Shown in pieces: positions 36,296-46,405 of a DNA stretch of 64,000 nt; position 1 is the first letter of the stretch, and each line of letters opens with the position of its first letter. Origin of the DNA: Pyxicephalus adspersus (lineage: Eukaryota; Chordata; Amphibia; Anura; Pyxicephalidae); the NCBI RefSeq assembly GCF_032062135.1, contig NC_092861.1:138777845-138841844 (forward strand), given 5' to 3'. The position numbers and the translations under genes were made by a program. The notes under the pieces are model-generated. The model was not told where the DNA came from. It saw nothing but the letters and a program-made list of their open reading frames with translations, and searched no databases.

Positions 36296-36805
36296 GTCTA
36301 ATGACCAATGATGAGCAGCTGTACCCATTGCTTATTATTGGGCACAGGAATCTGGAAGTGGAGAAAAGTGTTTGTCACATTTTGCTGTCACTGTGAACTT
36401 CCTCTGTGTGTGTTGAATCTGATGATGTTGTACAATAAAAACATTACAAGTGAGGACAGGAAAACCCAGTTGTGAAGTTTCATGATTTCATGGGTGTCAT
36501 CAACAGACAATCAGATCAATTAACATTTATTTTTACCAATATATCCAATCAAAATATCCATTGTAACACAACAAAAATTTTAATACAACAGTTAATCAAT
36601 TACCAAAAAACATTGTATGTCCCAATTCATTCTTTTATCAACACACTGAATAAATTATTGGTTGTAAAAGGAATTATTTTGTTCACTTTTGAGTCGGAAA
36701 TTAATGTTTTCGTCTAACTGATCTTCTAATCATTAAAAAAGCAATAGCTGAAGTCTGCTGCTGTACATAACTTTGTCTAGGAACTCCTCTCAAAAGCAGA
36801 GATTT

Positions 36806-37013
36806 GCACGCAAAAAACATGCAGTTAGGTTAGTTCGCTACCCCCCAAAATTGACCTTAGACTGTAATAAAACATATGACTTTGGTAGGGACATTAGATT
36901 GTGAGCCCCTTTGAGGAACATATAGTGACATGACTATAGACTTTGTACAGCTCTGTGTAATATGTCGGCATTATATAAATACTGTATAATATTAATAATA
37001 ATAATAATAATAC
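36806..37013 (+). mobile_element. S1 SINE, 5'-truncated
   Basis: Begins within the middle region at AACATGCAGTTAGGTTAG. It then has TTGACCTTAGACTG, TAGGGACATTAGATTGTGAG, TTTGTACAGCTCTGTG, a TATATAAATACTG end and (AAT)n at 36990-37012. 5' truncation is typical of retrotransposed copies. Confidence 0.82.
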
Positions 37014-37194
37014 AGACTTTCCTTGATATTAACTAGTGATAGTCAATGAGATGCATGGTATTAAACTTTTATGTATATTGCACTGACATGAGTTAATTAA
37101 ATGAGCTAATTAAACTCCAAACTTGCAGAGCCTGATCAACTCAGACTTATGTCAATGCAATTTGCATGTATTTGCATATTTTCTGCATCTCAAG

Positions 37195-37460
37195 TAGTAA
37201 TAATCACATGTGATGTCAAGCCTCCATGATTGAAAGACATTAAATCCAATAAATGAAAAGGGTGTACCAGGAAATGGTATATGATGGTGGATGTCTTCCA
37301 TCCAGAAAACAAAGCCAAGAATCTACCTGGCTGCAGCTTCTAACGCACACTGTGCAAAGCACACAAGATGCAGTAAAATTAGACCAAGCAGTTTCAGTGC
37401 AGAAGATTAGCTTGTACAACTGGGTAAGTCTGAAAACAAAACTGGAGCTACCCCTCTATC
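37195..37460 (+). repeat. Family D repeat, copy 3
   Basis: CACATGTGATG, CATGATTGAAAGAC, CCAATAAATGAAAAGG, then CTGCAGCTTCTAACGCACAC, GATGCAGTAAAATTAG and AAGCAGTTTCAGTG follow the order seen at 15060 and 16600. Confidence 0.5.
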
Positions 37461-37569
37461 CATCCAAATGTAACCCCCTAGGCAAGTGCCAGATACTCAG
37501 CTAGTCTGTAAACTCTGATATATCACCAAATGCTTTCAGATACCTGCCGTGCACTAGATCAGTCATTTC

Positions 37570-38060
37570 CTGGTGATGTTGTCTGGCTGTTTAAACAAAG
37601 CTTTAAGGAGGTTTACATAAACCATACTTGTTCTCATTGTTCCAGTCACCTCTAATACCCATACTTGCAGATTTGGCATTGAGTAAAGGGATAGTTTACC
37701 CATGATAATCCAAAGGACACATTCTGTCTCTACCCAAATGACCATTAATTTTGTCTTCTGGCAACTCCTGAATAATTGAGTCAACCCAAAATTATGTCAC
37801 CACAAATGACAGAACAATGACTCATTGTACACCAGTATTTGTTATTATGACGTTGTTTTATTGCCAAATACACCCTTATGTAATGACACAGCATGTGTTT
37901 GTTGTCAGGATTTTAATTACAATACTTTTCCGCCTGCTTGGCAAAAATTTCACTGGTTTGATTAACAGCCGTATAATACAATTTGCGATTTATTGTCTTG
38001 TCTTCTCCAGCAAATTGTACAAACCCTGGCGGTTTATTGAAATATTATAGAGAAATAATT
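37570..38060. promoter_or_regulatory. Candidate conserved non-coding element with AP-1 dyad
   Basis: A repeat-free block with ACAATGACTCATTGT at 37814-37828 (7-bp perfect arms around an AP-1 core), GTTTAAACAAAGC, GATTTTAATTACAATAC, GCTTGGCAAAAATTTC (NFI-like) and GGTTTGATTAACAGCCG. It is one of the densest motif clusters in the window. Frames of 73 and 77 codons on opposite strands are not convincing genes. Confidence 0.38.
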
Positions 38061-38481
38061 TAATGAATTTCAGTGGAAATGAAGTCACTTTGTTGTTGAT
38101 TTTTGTAGATAATGGAATTGCTATCCCTGACCCTTGTATCTTTAGTGATAAGTTAATTAAAGTTTACTCTATTAATACTAAAAAAAATATCTAGCTTGCT
38201 CCCCCCCCCTATTTCTTGCAGATGACCTAAGACACAAAAATAATCACCTTCTTTTACATTCCCAATATAGGTGGACACTCTTACTAGGCCTTCCTTATGT
38301 CATGGGCACAGATCCTACAAAAAGGGTGTCAAGACATGTCTGAGACCGCCAAAAATACATTTGAAACCACCAAGGAGAAATATTGTTGGGCCCATGGCAA
38401 AAATCACTGTATGCAGGCTTATCAGAAACTAGTCCAGGAAATGCAGCTTTTATGCTATCTATATAACTAAACTCTTCCTAA

Positions 38482-38812
38482 AGCTGCCTACACAACTGCA
38501 ATTTTTCTCGTTGGAAAGGATCTTTCACGATCCTTTCCAACGAGAAAAGACTGCACGATGCATGAACGATGCTGTACATACAGCACCGTTCATGCTCTAT
38601 GGAGAGGGGAGGGGGAGAGCGACGGAGCGGCACCCTGCTGCGCGCTCTCCCCTTCCCTTTCATTAGGATCGGTCGTCGTCCATCGTCCATGGATCCGCCA
38701 GGACGGTCGTCGGACGATGGACGACGACCGACTGTACACACGGCAGATTTTCGCCCGATAATTGGCCGATACCGATTATCGGGCGAGAAAAATTTGCCGT
38801 GTGTACGCAGCT
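38482..38812 (+). mobile_element. Family B PIF/Harbinger-like MITE, B1
   Basis: The ends are AGCTGCCTACACA and TGTGTACGCAGCT, with TAA on both sides (38479-38481, 38813-38815). Inside are at least four hairpins. The first is perfect, with 20-bp arms at 38503-38522 and 38529-38548. Others are GCATGAACGATGCTGTA/TACAGCACCGTTCATGC, CGTCGTCCATCGTCC/GGACGATGGACGACG and CCCGATAAT/ATTATCGGG. The TAA duplication and short ends point to PIF/Harbinger. No coding sequence. Confidence 0.88.
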
Positions 38813-38815
38813 TAA

Positions 38816-39132
38816 GGCTGGGTACACAGGTGCATGAGTTCTTGTTGGACAATCGTCTCAGGGCCGATATCGGATGAGAATCTTGCGTGTGTACAGCGCT
38901 CATCGCCCAAAGGACCATCCTGGCGGATCCTTGGACGATGGATGTCGAACGATCGTAATGAAAGTGAAGAGGAGAGAGCGCAGCAGGGTGCCGCACCGTA
39001 GTTCTCCCTTTCCATAGAGCAGAGTGGTGCTGTATGTACAGCACTCATTCATGCATCATGCAGTCCTTAGTAGTTTGAAAGGATTGTGAAAGATCCTTTC
39101 CAAGGACAATGATTGCACGTGTGTACATAGCC
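38816..39132 (-). mobile_element. Family B MITE, B2, abutting B1
   Basis: Begins GGCTGGGTACACAGG immediately after the TAA that closes B1 and ends GTGTGTACATAGCC. The interior is the reverse of B1: TGGCGGATCC, GAGCGCAGCAGGGTGCCGC, GCTGTATGTACAGCAC, and AAAGGATTGTGAAAGATCC. The 188-codon minus-strand frame at 38478-39044 is entirely inside B1 and B2. Confidence 0.88.
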
Positions 39133-39351
39133 TTAAGCTGCATACACACTTCCAATTGTTATTGTTTGTAAACGAACGACAAACGATCCTGCACGATATC
39201 TGCGAACGATCGTATAGCACCGATCCTGTACGTACAGTTTTTTACTTTTATTTTTATACTTTTTTTACTAAAAATATTTATTACAAAACAATTTGTGTGA
39301 GTGTCACTTATTTATACTTGACTGGCAGGTAAGTTTTAAATTTGAACTAAA

Positions 39352-39426
39352 CAGGATGAAGTACTGCGCTGGAACAGGATGAAGAACTCCGCTGGAATGA
39401 ACAGGATGAAGTACTGCGCTGGAACC
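39352..39426. repeat. Three-unit minisatellite inside B3
   Basis: Three units of ACAGGATGAAGTACTGCGCT + GGAA (23-27 bp). The middle unit has GAACTCC for GTACTGC and an extra ATGA. They are absent from the related element at 57856. Confidence 0.9.
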
Positions 39427-39427
39427 A

Positions 39428-39538
39428 ATAGCTATATAGATATATAGAGAGAAAGATATATATATAGAGAGAGATAAATATATTTATTTATATATATATA
39501 TATATGTGTGTGTGTATATATATATTTATATATATATA

Positions 39539-39571
<33 letters not shown>

Positions 39572-39646
39572 GTGTATGTATGTATATAAATATATATATA
39601 TGTATATATATACACACACACACACACTCATATACACAATACAGCC
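39428..39646. repeat. Compound TA/TG/GA microsatellite inside B3
   Basis: Alternating TATA, GAGA, TGTG and CACA runs with interruptions. They give long repetitive frames rich in Tyr, Ile, Cys, Val and His on both strands, none of which is a gene. Confidence 0.95.
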
Positions 39647-40291
39647 TGTATCGATCGAACGTTCGTTCATCGCGCATGCTCAGAACATGCACGATCACTG
39701 AACGACCGTACACACGATAGATGGTCAACGATCGTCGTCCAATCCGATCCGCCGGTCCGGTCGTTCATTTCCAACGACTATCCTCGTTCGCCGGCGTCGT
39801 TGGTTACTTTTTTTACGAACGATTTTTGGCCAATCGGTCGTTCGTCGTTCATTTCCTACGATAAAAATTGGACGTGTGTACGCAGCTTAACTGTCCATTA
39901 AACTAAAGGGATGTAATTCACAGGCTGTGCAGAATTACCATTTATTTGGTAGATAAATGGTAGCCTAAGATTATGCATTTAAAATGTTTTTATATGTATT
40001 TAGACTGTTTGACTGGAGGTATAATGTAGTTAAATTGAAAAATTTCCATCTTGGCATTGTTTATATTTACCAGACCTCTCTGCTATGAAAAACTATCATG
40101 CTGCTGCCAATAACCTAATGTTCTAGGGACACCTAATCCTGAGCTTGCAATATTACATGCTAGAAGATGTTCTCAGAACCGGTCTGCGGTCTAATAATGC
40201 ACAAAGCTACTGCAATCTATCTCTATGCACCATATATAAATTACAATGAATTAAATTGTGTCTCTGCATCACCTTTACTGCAATATATTCT

Positions 40292-40445
40292 TAGATTGTA
40301 AGCTCTTCTGGGCAGGGCCCTCTCCCCCTCTTGTGTCACTGTCTGTAGCTGTCTGTCATTTGCAACCCCTATTTAATGTACAGCGCTGTGTAATATGTTG
40401 GCGCTATATAAATACTGTTTAATAATAATAATAATAATAATAATA
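40292..40445 (+). repeat. SINE-like element, short group (S2), best copy
   Basis: TTAGATTGTAAGCTCTTCTG, GGCAGGGCCC, TGTCTGTCATTTGCAACCCC, TGTACAGCGCTGTGTAATAT, GTTGGCGCTATATAAATACT, then (AAT)n. It is complete at the 3' end; no A or B box is visible, so the 5' module differs from S1. Confidence 0.88.
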
Positions 40446-40449
40446 CAAA

Positions 40450-41570
40450 TAGGATTGCAAGTAGAAAAATGAAGATCTGAGATGTGTATAGCTAAATCTG
40501 GCTGCAAAGGATCCTTTATAAGGTAATCAAACATCACATTATACAACAATAAGAGTCCTGCCTGACTTTATTAGGCTTTTTATATTTTGTCATAAAAATA
40601 GAATTCGTCTCCCCCTGCAACAAACCTAATCCCATTTATCCGCAGGGCTCACTGCTTTTAGTGTTATGGGTAACCATGCTAAATTAAAGTAACCTATACA
40701 TTTTTTTCATTGGTCTCAATTCACAAACCTTAAGTTGTCATTAAGCTATCATGTGACCATTTTAGGAGGCAACAGTGTCTGTGTTTCCACTCATCGCCCC
40801 AATGCTCCCCCACTGTTCCTTCCTCCATCCCCGCTGCCACATAGTGAGCTTTGAACTCCTATGTCATCATTTCCTACCATCTGGGGGCAAAAGGAACCAG
40901 ATTATATTTAACTTCCATATAAACCAGTCAAACCAAGATTAATTTTGATTTGCTGCCATTGCCCTATGTCCCACTAATGAAGCCAGTTGGTGAGAGTAGT
41001 TGAAGGAATGGGGTAGTTTGGGACAGAGGTGGTAAGAATAAGGCCAACAGAATGATGAAAGTGGGGTGACTATTATTTCTACATTATAGTTACTGGATTC
41101 ACACCTCTGATTGACATTTGGAGAGGTTCCCTTTGAACTGAAGTTCTTAGCCAAGCAAATCTTATATGGTAGTTTTCAAATGTGGTTTTCAAAAACATGC
41201 GCCAGGGAAAATAACATTAAATTCAATACAGTGGACACAGATCCATTTAGCACGGCCATATTTCATTTGCCTTTCGAAACATTTAGAAAGGGAGAGCCAG
41301 ACATCTAAGACCAAGATGGACGTCATTACGTGGTTGTATTTTATAGACTTAATCCCCAATCATTTCTCAAACTTGATCTTCTACGTTCATATTTTTTCCA
41401 AGTTCCTTTGCTGTAGGTGGTCTGAATGACAGTACATTTTTTTAGCATACTTCTAATCTTCATAAAATAAAAGGAAAAAAAAAGATTTGTCTTTTCAAAC
41501 CACTGTAAAGGTACGTAGAGAGCCAAACATAAAGTGAGATACAAGTTTTGTACGGAAACTTCTTAAACGT
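40450..41570. other. Non-coding stretch, nothing recognised
   Basis: No gene or repeat family seen. Frames of 65-87 codons near 41.1-41.4 kb overlap each other in different phases. Confidence 0.4.
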
Positions 41571-41574
41571 TCAA

Positions 41575-41850
41575 TCTGTTTTTCATTTTCTTCTTGCAGA
41601 AGTGCTCTTTGACCCCACAAGAGGGCTGATGGATAATATCACTGACTTTTGGCTTCTCGAACACAACTTTTCCATCAGGCCTTGTTTTGATGCAGTTCCA
41701 GACACGAATATAATTAAAAACACATTCTGCTGTTTTAACTGGCCTGCCAGTCCTTTAATGTATGTAAACCAGTCTACTCCGGATTATCAGTGTCATGTGA
41801 CTTGTTCAGGCTCAGGCTTAAAGTTAGATTTCTTTTTATGGAGTATGTAA
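41575..41850 (+). promoter_or_regulatory. Candidate conserved element or orphan exon
   Basis: A 100-codon frame (41548-41850) contains a pyrimidine tract ending TTCTTCTTGCAG near 41600, a fair 3' splice site. The frame downstream encodes about 80 residues ending at a stop and matches no family I recognise. AT-rich homeodomain-like text (ACGAATATAATTAAAAACAC) favours a non-coding element. I cannot decide from sequence alone. Confidence 0.28.
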
Positions 41851-42119
41851 AACATTGACAATGTAAAGTTCTATGTATAAAAAATATAAAATAGACCAGT
41901 TTATGACCGAAGCACAGGTCTCAAAGAACTATTCACCATCTCCTGGGTGACCTCTAACCTTTGAGTGCAAACCTTATTTTTACAGCTTGGCCTGAAAGCA
42001 GGTACTTGTTTTAGCATTTTAGGCAGTAAATCTGGTCACGCCATATGGCAACTATTCATAGCATGCTCAGTGGACTTTTAGATGCCTTCTAGATGGCTAC
42101 ATTTATTTGTGAAGTCTAA

Positions 42120-42426
42120 GGCTATGTACACACGTGCAATAATTGTCGTTGGAAAGGCTCCTTCACAATCCTTTCCAACGACTAACGACTGCACGATGCA
42201 TGAACGAGCGTTGTACATACAACACTGTTCTGCTTTATGGAGAGGGGAGGGGAGAACGACGGAGCGGCACCCTGCTGCGCTCTCCCTTCCTTGACTTACA
42301 TTACGATCGTTCCTCGTCCATCGTCAGTGGATCCGCCAGAACAGTTGTTTGGGCGATGGACGACAAGCGCTGTACACACGTAAGATTCTCCTCCGTACGA
42401 GAACAATTGCACATGTATACCTAGCC
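42120..42426 (+). mobile_element. Family B PIF/Harbinger-like MITE, B4
   Basis: Ends GGCTATGTACACACG and TGTATACCTAGCC, flanked by TAA at 42117-42119 and 42427-42429. The interior follows B1, including the CGTTGGAAAGG / CCTTTCCAACG hairpin and the CGGCACCCTGCTGCGCTCTC block. Confidence 0.92.
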
Positions 42427-42550
42427 TAAGAACAGACATGGTAGGGCAGTCATATGCGTAGGCACTCTACTAATCAAGAAGAGATGCATGAAAATGTACG
42501 CACGGATTGCTCCTTGATAATGTCATAGATACGTCATTTAGACACAACTC

Positions 42551-42685
42551 TAAGAGCTTTTTTTTAAAGCAGTGAATCTGACATTCATTGAAACTATCCC
42601 TTGTGGGTAATCAATTACAGCCATGGAAATGCTCTACCAGGGAACATTTCAGTAAAAATTTCAGATTCACAGCTTTATAAATGAC
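42551..42685. mobile_element. Family F palindromic MITE, copy 2
   Basis: Left arm TAAAGCAGTGAATCTGACAT and right arm TTTCAGATTCACAGCTTTAT are inverted copies; the centre has CCCTTGTGGGTAATCAATTA. It ends 19 bp before the first assembly gap. Confidence 0.75.
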
Positions 42686-42703
42686 GAGTTAATAAAGGTA
42701 GTA

Positions 42704-43131
42704 NNNNNNNNNNNNNNNNNNNNNNNNNNNNNNNNNNNNNNNNNNNNNNNNNNNNNNNNNNNNNNNNNNNNNNNNNNNNNNNNNNNNNNNNNNNNNNNNN
42801 NNNNNNNNNNNNNNNNNNNNNNNNNNNNNNNNNNNNNNNNNNNNNNNNNNNNNNNNNNNNNNNNNNNNNNNNNNNNNNNNNNNNNNNNNNNNNNNNNNNN
42901 NNNNNNNNNNNNNNNNNNNNNNNNNNNNNNNNNNNNNNNNNNNNNNNNNNNNNNNNNNNNNNNNNNNNNNNNNNNNNNNNNNNNNNNNNNNNNNNNNNNN
43001 NNNNNNNNNNNNNNNNNNNNNNNNNNNNNNNNNNNNNNNNNNNNNNNNNNNNNNNNNNNNNNNNNNNNNNNNNNNNNNNNNNNNNNNNNNNNNNNNNNNN
43101 NNNNNNNNNNNNNNNNNNNNNNNNNNNNNNN
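42704..43131. other. Assembly gap (428 N)
   Basis: A run of N. Frames that cross it, such as 42675-43157, have no meaning. Confidence 1.
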
Positions 43132-43280
43132 TTGGTTTTAACTGTCCTGATGCCCACAAAAATAACAGGACTTTGTGAGGTTGTTCTAATTGTTGGGTAT
43201 TAAGTTAGGACTAGAGTTAATGCTAAAGTTTAAAGGTTCAAAATTATTTTGAGGTTTAGGTTAAGTAATGGGGGTTAATT

Positions 43281-43608
43281 TTTGCACAGTGGCTCATTGG
43301 CTAGCCCTCTTGCCTTTGTAGCATTAGGGTCCCAGGTTTTAATCTTGGCCTAGACACTATCTTCTGGAGTTTGTATGTTCTTCCCGTGCTTGTGTGGCTT
43401 TCATCCAGACACTCTGGTTCCCTCCTACATACCAAAAAAATTCAGGTTTGGTAATTGACTTCTCCAAAAAACTGTCTTAGACTATGCTAATGACATATGA
43501 CAATTGGGGTATGTCACCCCTATTGTATCTACACTAAGAGTGACATTACTAAATAGTAAAGCGCTGTGTCATATGTCAGCACTATAATAATACAAGTTAA
43601 TATTAATG
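43281..43608 (+). mobile_element. tRNA-derived SINE (S1), head-bearing copy
   Basis: A-box-like TGGCTCATTGG (43290-43300), then GCATTAGGGTCCCAGGTTTT, AGTTTGTATGTTCTTCCCGT, a GACTATGCTAATGACATATG segment and a tail AGCGCTGTGTCATATGTCAG with CACTATAATAATA. The middle is moderately diverged. Confidence 0.78.
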
Positions 43609-43860
43609 TTTGGGGTTAAGGTTAGTTGCTAAGGGTTGGAACAAAAACCTTTTTTTTTGGAAGACAATATGGTGGATAAGTGAGCAGATTTGAGTTTATA
43701 GGATTTTTTATTAGATTTTTAGGTTTTAGGTTTAGAGATTATGTTTAGGTGTTATTAGCTAACATTAGATATAATAGAGAACTGTATGATAGCTACTTAT
43801 CCCCTGCCCTAATTGACATTGCCTTAAAAATTCTTTGCAGGTTTTGATTCTTTTAAGTAG

Positions 43861-44745
43861 GTATCTATACAGAGCAAAGCCGATCTTTCTTTAGATGCTG
43901 TGGCCTTAAAAAAGGATGATCATGTAATGAGTACTGCGAAAACTCAGGAGAAGATGACTTTGTGCTACAACATGTGTCTCTGTAACAGACAGGAAATGTG
44001 CAGTGTTTTAAGCCCTAATGTGACCTTTATTCACTATCTCCAGGCCCGGAACATGCTCACATTTTTAGAAGAAACTGGGAACACCACAGACTGTAAACAT
44101 TGTCCAGACATAAGCAGGTTGTGGTAGTGAAAACCCGAGGATGTCTGTACTCATATGTCACATTTGGATCAAAAGGGCAATGTAGAAGAAAGTTTGCTAC
44201 TGGTTTTCCATACAAGCTAAAGCATATCTAAAACCTAAAAACAAACATTTGGTAGATTGCAGTTTGCAGTGCTTATATTATGTGGTTGCATTATTATTTT
44301 TTTGTCTGGATTTTGTTCTTTATTTTTTCACCTGGGTATTCTGTAAATACTTATAATCCAAAAAAATATGAATGAAAAATGAAGCAATGTGTAATATGTT
44401 GTTGCTATATAAACACGTAATGAAAAAAAAGGAATAACACTGGAAATTGAAAGACATTGTGATGATGTTTGATTTGAAGTGACAAAAGTGACATTTTTGT
44501 TATTTTCTTGTCATTTGTAATGCTCTAACTTCTTTAAAAATTCTTGTTATCTACACTTTAAAACTGAATTGTTTGTGTTTATATTGGACTCCTTTTGCCT
44601 TGTAATTGAATGAAGTATGTTACAATTTCTGTACATTTTGGTTCATTACTGTGAGCCATTGATGTATCCTTTAATTGTACTTTACCTTGATGTTTTATTG
44701 ACATATCTGAGTAAAAATAGCATTGAAAATAAAATCTTATTTGCC
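43861..44745 (+). other. Possible terminal exon with 3'UTR and polyadenylation signal
   Basis: A TCTTTCTTTAG at 43884-43894 could be a 3' splice site. The frame after it runs about 77 codons (rich in Cys, Lys, Asn) to TAG at 44125-44127. A U-rich, TGTA-containing stretch of about 600 bp follows, with AATAAA at 44728-44733 and a TTTGCCTACTGACTCTCTGT downstream region. The protein segment matches no family I recognise. It may be the end of a long non-coding transcript or a chance arrangement. An S2 SINE fragment at 44377-44412 lies inside the putative 3'UTR. Confidence 0.3.
44377..44412 (+). repeat. SINE 3'-end fragment
   Basis: GCAATGTGTAATATGTTGTT followed by GCTATATAAACA matches the last 30 bp of the S1/S2 3' module. 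Confidence 0.55.
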
Positions 44746-45188
44746 TACTGACTCTCTGTATCTAATGGTACCAATACACAGTGAATGGACATCTAACGAT
44801 GGTTCATGAAATCCACTAACTTTGGACCCCTGATAGGCCTGACAAAGACTGCTGACAACAATTTACCCCAGTGTCGGTTATTTGCCACAGGACTCTTGCA
44901 GGACAGAAAATTTTAGAAGTATTTTGTATCATTATGAACCATTTGTCTATGTGTGTTGAATCTAAGGACATTTTACATCTTGATATATAGCAGCAAAACT
45001 GGAAGAAGACACAACTTTGTTTCCAACAATACCTCCAGAGATATTATTTCTCGCACAATTTCAGATGATTGTGTGTTATATGTCATACATACACAGATGA
45101 TCGATTTGTCCAACGAAGTCCGTGGCTAGTGGATTAAATATTTATCCCACAATCTGATATATTCTCTTTAATACACAACAATATAGAG

Positions 45189-45322
45189 TTTATTTATAAA
45201 GCAGTAAATCTGACATTGTTTGGTGGGGAATCTTCCAGGTCCATGCGTTTTCAATGGCATTGAGTAATTCCTCACTGGAGAATAATTGGTGCATTTCAGA
45301 TTCACTGCTGTATAAATAGACC
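45189..45322. mobile_element. Family F palindromic MITE, copy 3
   Basis: Left: TTTATTTATAAAGCAGTAAA and TCTGACATTG. Right: TTTCAGATTCACTGCTGTAT and AAATAGA. The centre has GTTTTCAATGGCATTGAG. About 134 bp with long inverted arms and no coding capacity. Confidence 0.78.
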
Positions 45323-45514
45323 TCTATCGCTAGATTTTCATCCACTATGCATGGAAACATTAATTTGGGAATCATGGTTGTCACCCTAGGTTGTTCTCCT
45401 GATTTGAAATACAAACACTTCCTCTTACTGTATTTGTAGTTCCAAAATGATATATTGGGAGGAAGATAACATGATTTAAGGCATAGGTTTCAAGGATTTG
45501 GCACTTTCAGTACC

Positions 45515-45585
45515 TATACGCGTCAGATGATTCTCATCTGATAATCGCCTCTGGGTTAATATCGGACAAGAATTTGTGTTCTTGG
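45515..45585 (-). repeat. Family B MITE fragment
   Basis: ACGCGTCAGATGATTCTCAT, CTGATAATCGCCTCTGGGTT and AATATCGGAC match the first 70 bp of B5 and B6. The remaining element is absent. Confidence 0.55.
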
Positions 45586-46405
45586 GTTTAGATCAATTTT
45601 ACTTTTCAATATAAAGTTCATTGTTTGATTTCCCTTAGTGTACACAGTTCTTTTGTAATCTTGGAGCATTTTAGGAAAAAGCAGCCTTTGCATTCAGAAG
45701 AATGGGGCATACTGCTGTAATACAAAATAGCCTTTTTGTAAATAATCATCAGCCAAACACCCCAACAATGCACATATAAAAGGTCACCAAGGTGTGTCTG
45801 TACTAGCAAACAAATATTTTTAAACAGCCAACAAAAAAGTGCATAGATTGAGTTTTTCAAATTGTGCTTGGAAAGTATTACGTGTTCCCTCCAGACAAAA
45901 GTACAATATATTTACCTAATGTATTTCTTTTCTTCCGCAAGTCCCAAGGTAAGAGTTAAAAGTTAGCTTCAAACTTTTTTTTTTCACCCCTTCATGTATA
46001 TTTTGGAAATCACACTTTAAAAAGTGCAGAGTCATTAAGGGTCATTCCTCTTTAAACAATCTGCTGAAATAGTCAGTAATTTGTTTCCCCTGTGTTTAAT
46101 TTTTGTGTGGCGTGTGAGACGGGACTGTTTATAGAACATAGCCGTGATAATACATGCGCTTGGCTCAAGATTCTGGCAGGCTCTGTGGAGTCCACCCAGT
46201 ACAACAGGAAGGGAACAGTGACATGACACCGAAACTGATATCCCCCCCAACTGCTTTTTGCTTTAAAACAAAATGTTGCATTGTAAGCAAAGGGTGTGCT
46301 TCTCCTCTTCTCTCTGCAGAGCGGAATGTAATCAGAACCGAGTGTTAAAAACGCGCCCTTTCATCTCTGTAATTGGATGAGTTTTGAGTGGACGTCGGTT
46401 TTTTT

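Larger units (their letters stand above)
39136..39887 (+). mobile_element. Family B MITE, B3, long subtype with internal tandem repeats
   Basis: Starts AGCTGCATACACAC right after a TTA that closes B2 and ends GTGTGTACGCAGCT followed by TAA. The left part has GCGAACGATCGTATAGCAC, and the right part has CGTTCGTTCATCGCGCATGC and CGATCCGCCGG. Between them lie a minisatellite and a TA/TG microsatellite. It resembles the copy at 57856. No coding sequence. Confidence 0.82.

Noticed and set aside
38503..38548. microRNA precursor hairpin
   Set aside because: The stem belongs to a repeated MITE and is found in other copies; no mature-arm evidence.
38478..39044. 188-codon minus-strand frame, long and Arg/Ser-rich
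   Set aside because: It lies wholly within the inverted MITE pair B1/B2. The interior repeats of the same family produce similar frames at 42143, 50834 and 61355.
39432..39728. Tyr/Ile/His/Cys-rich frames on both strands
   Set aside because: Translation of the TA/TG microsatellite.
42675..43159. Frames of 156-160 codons
   Set aside because: They run through the 428-N gap.
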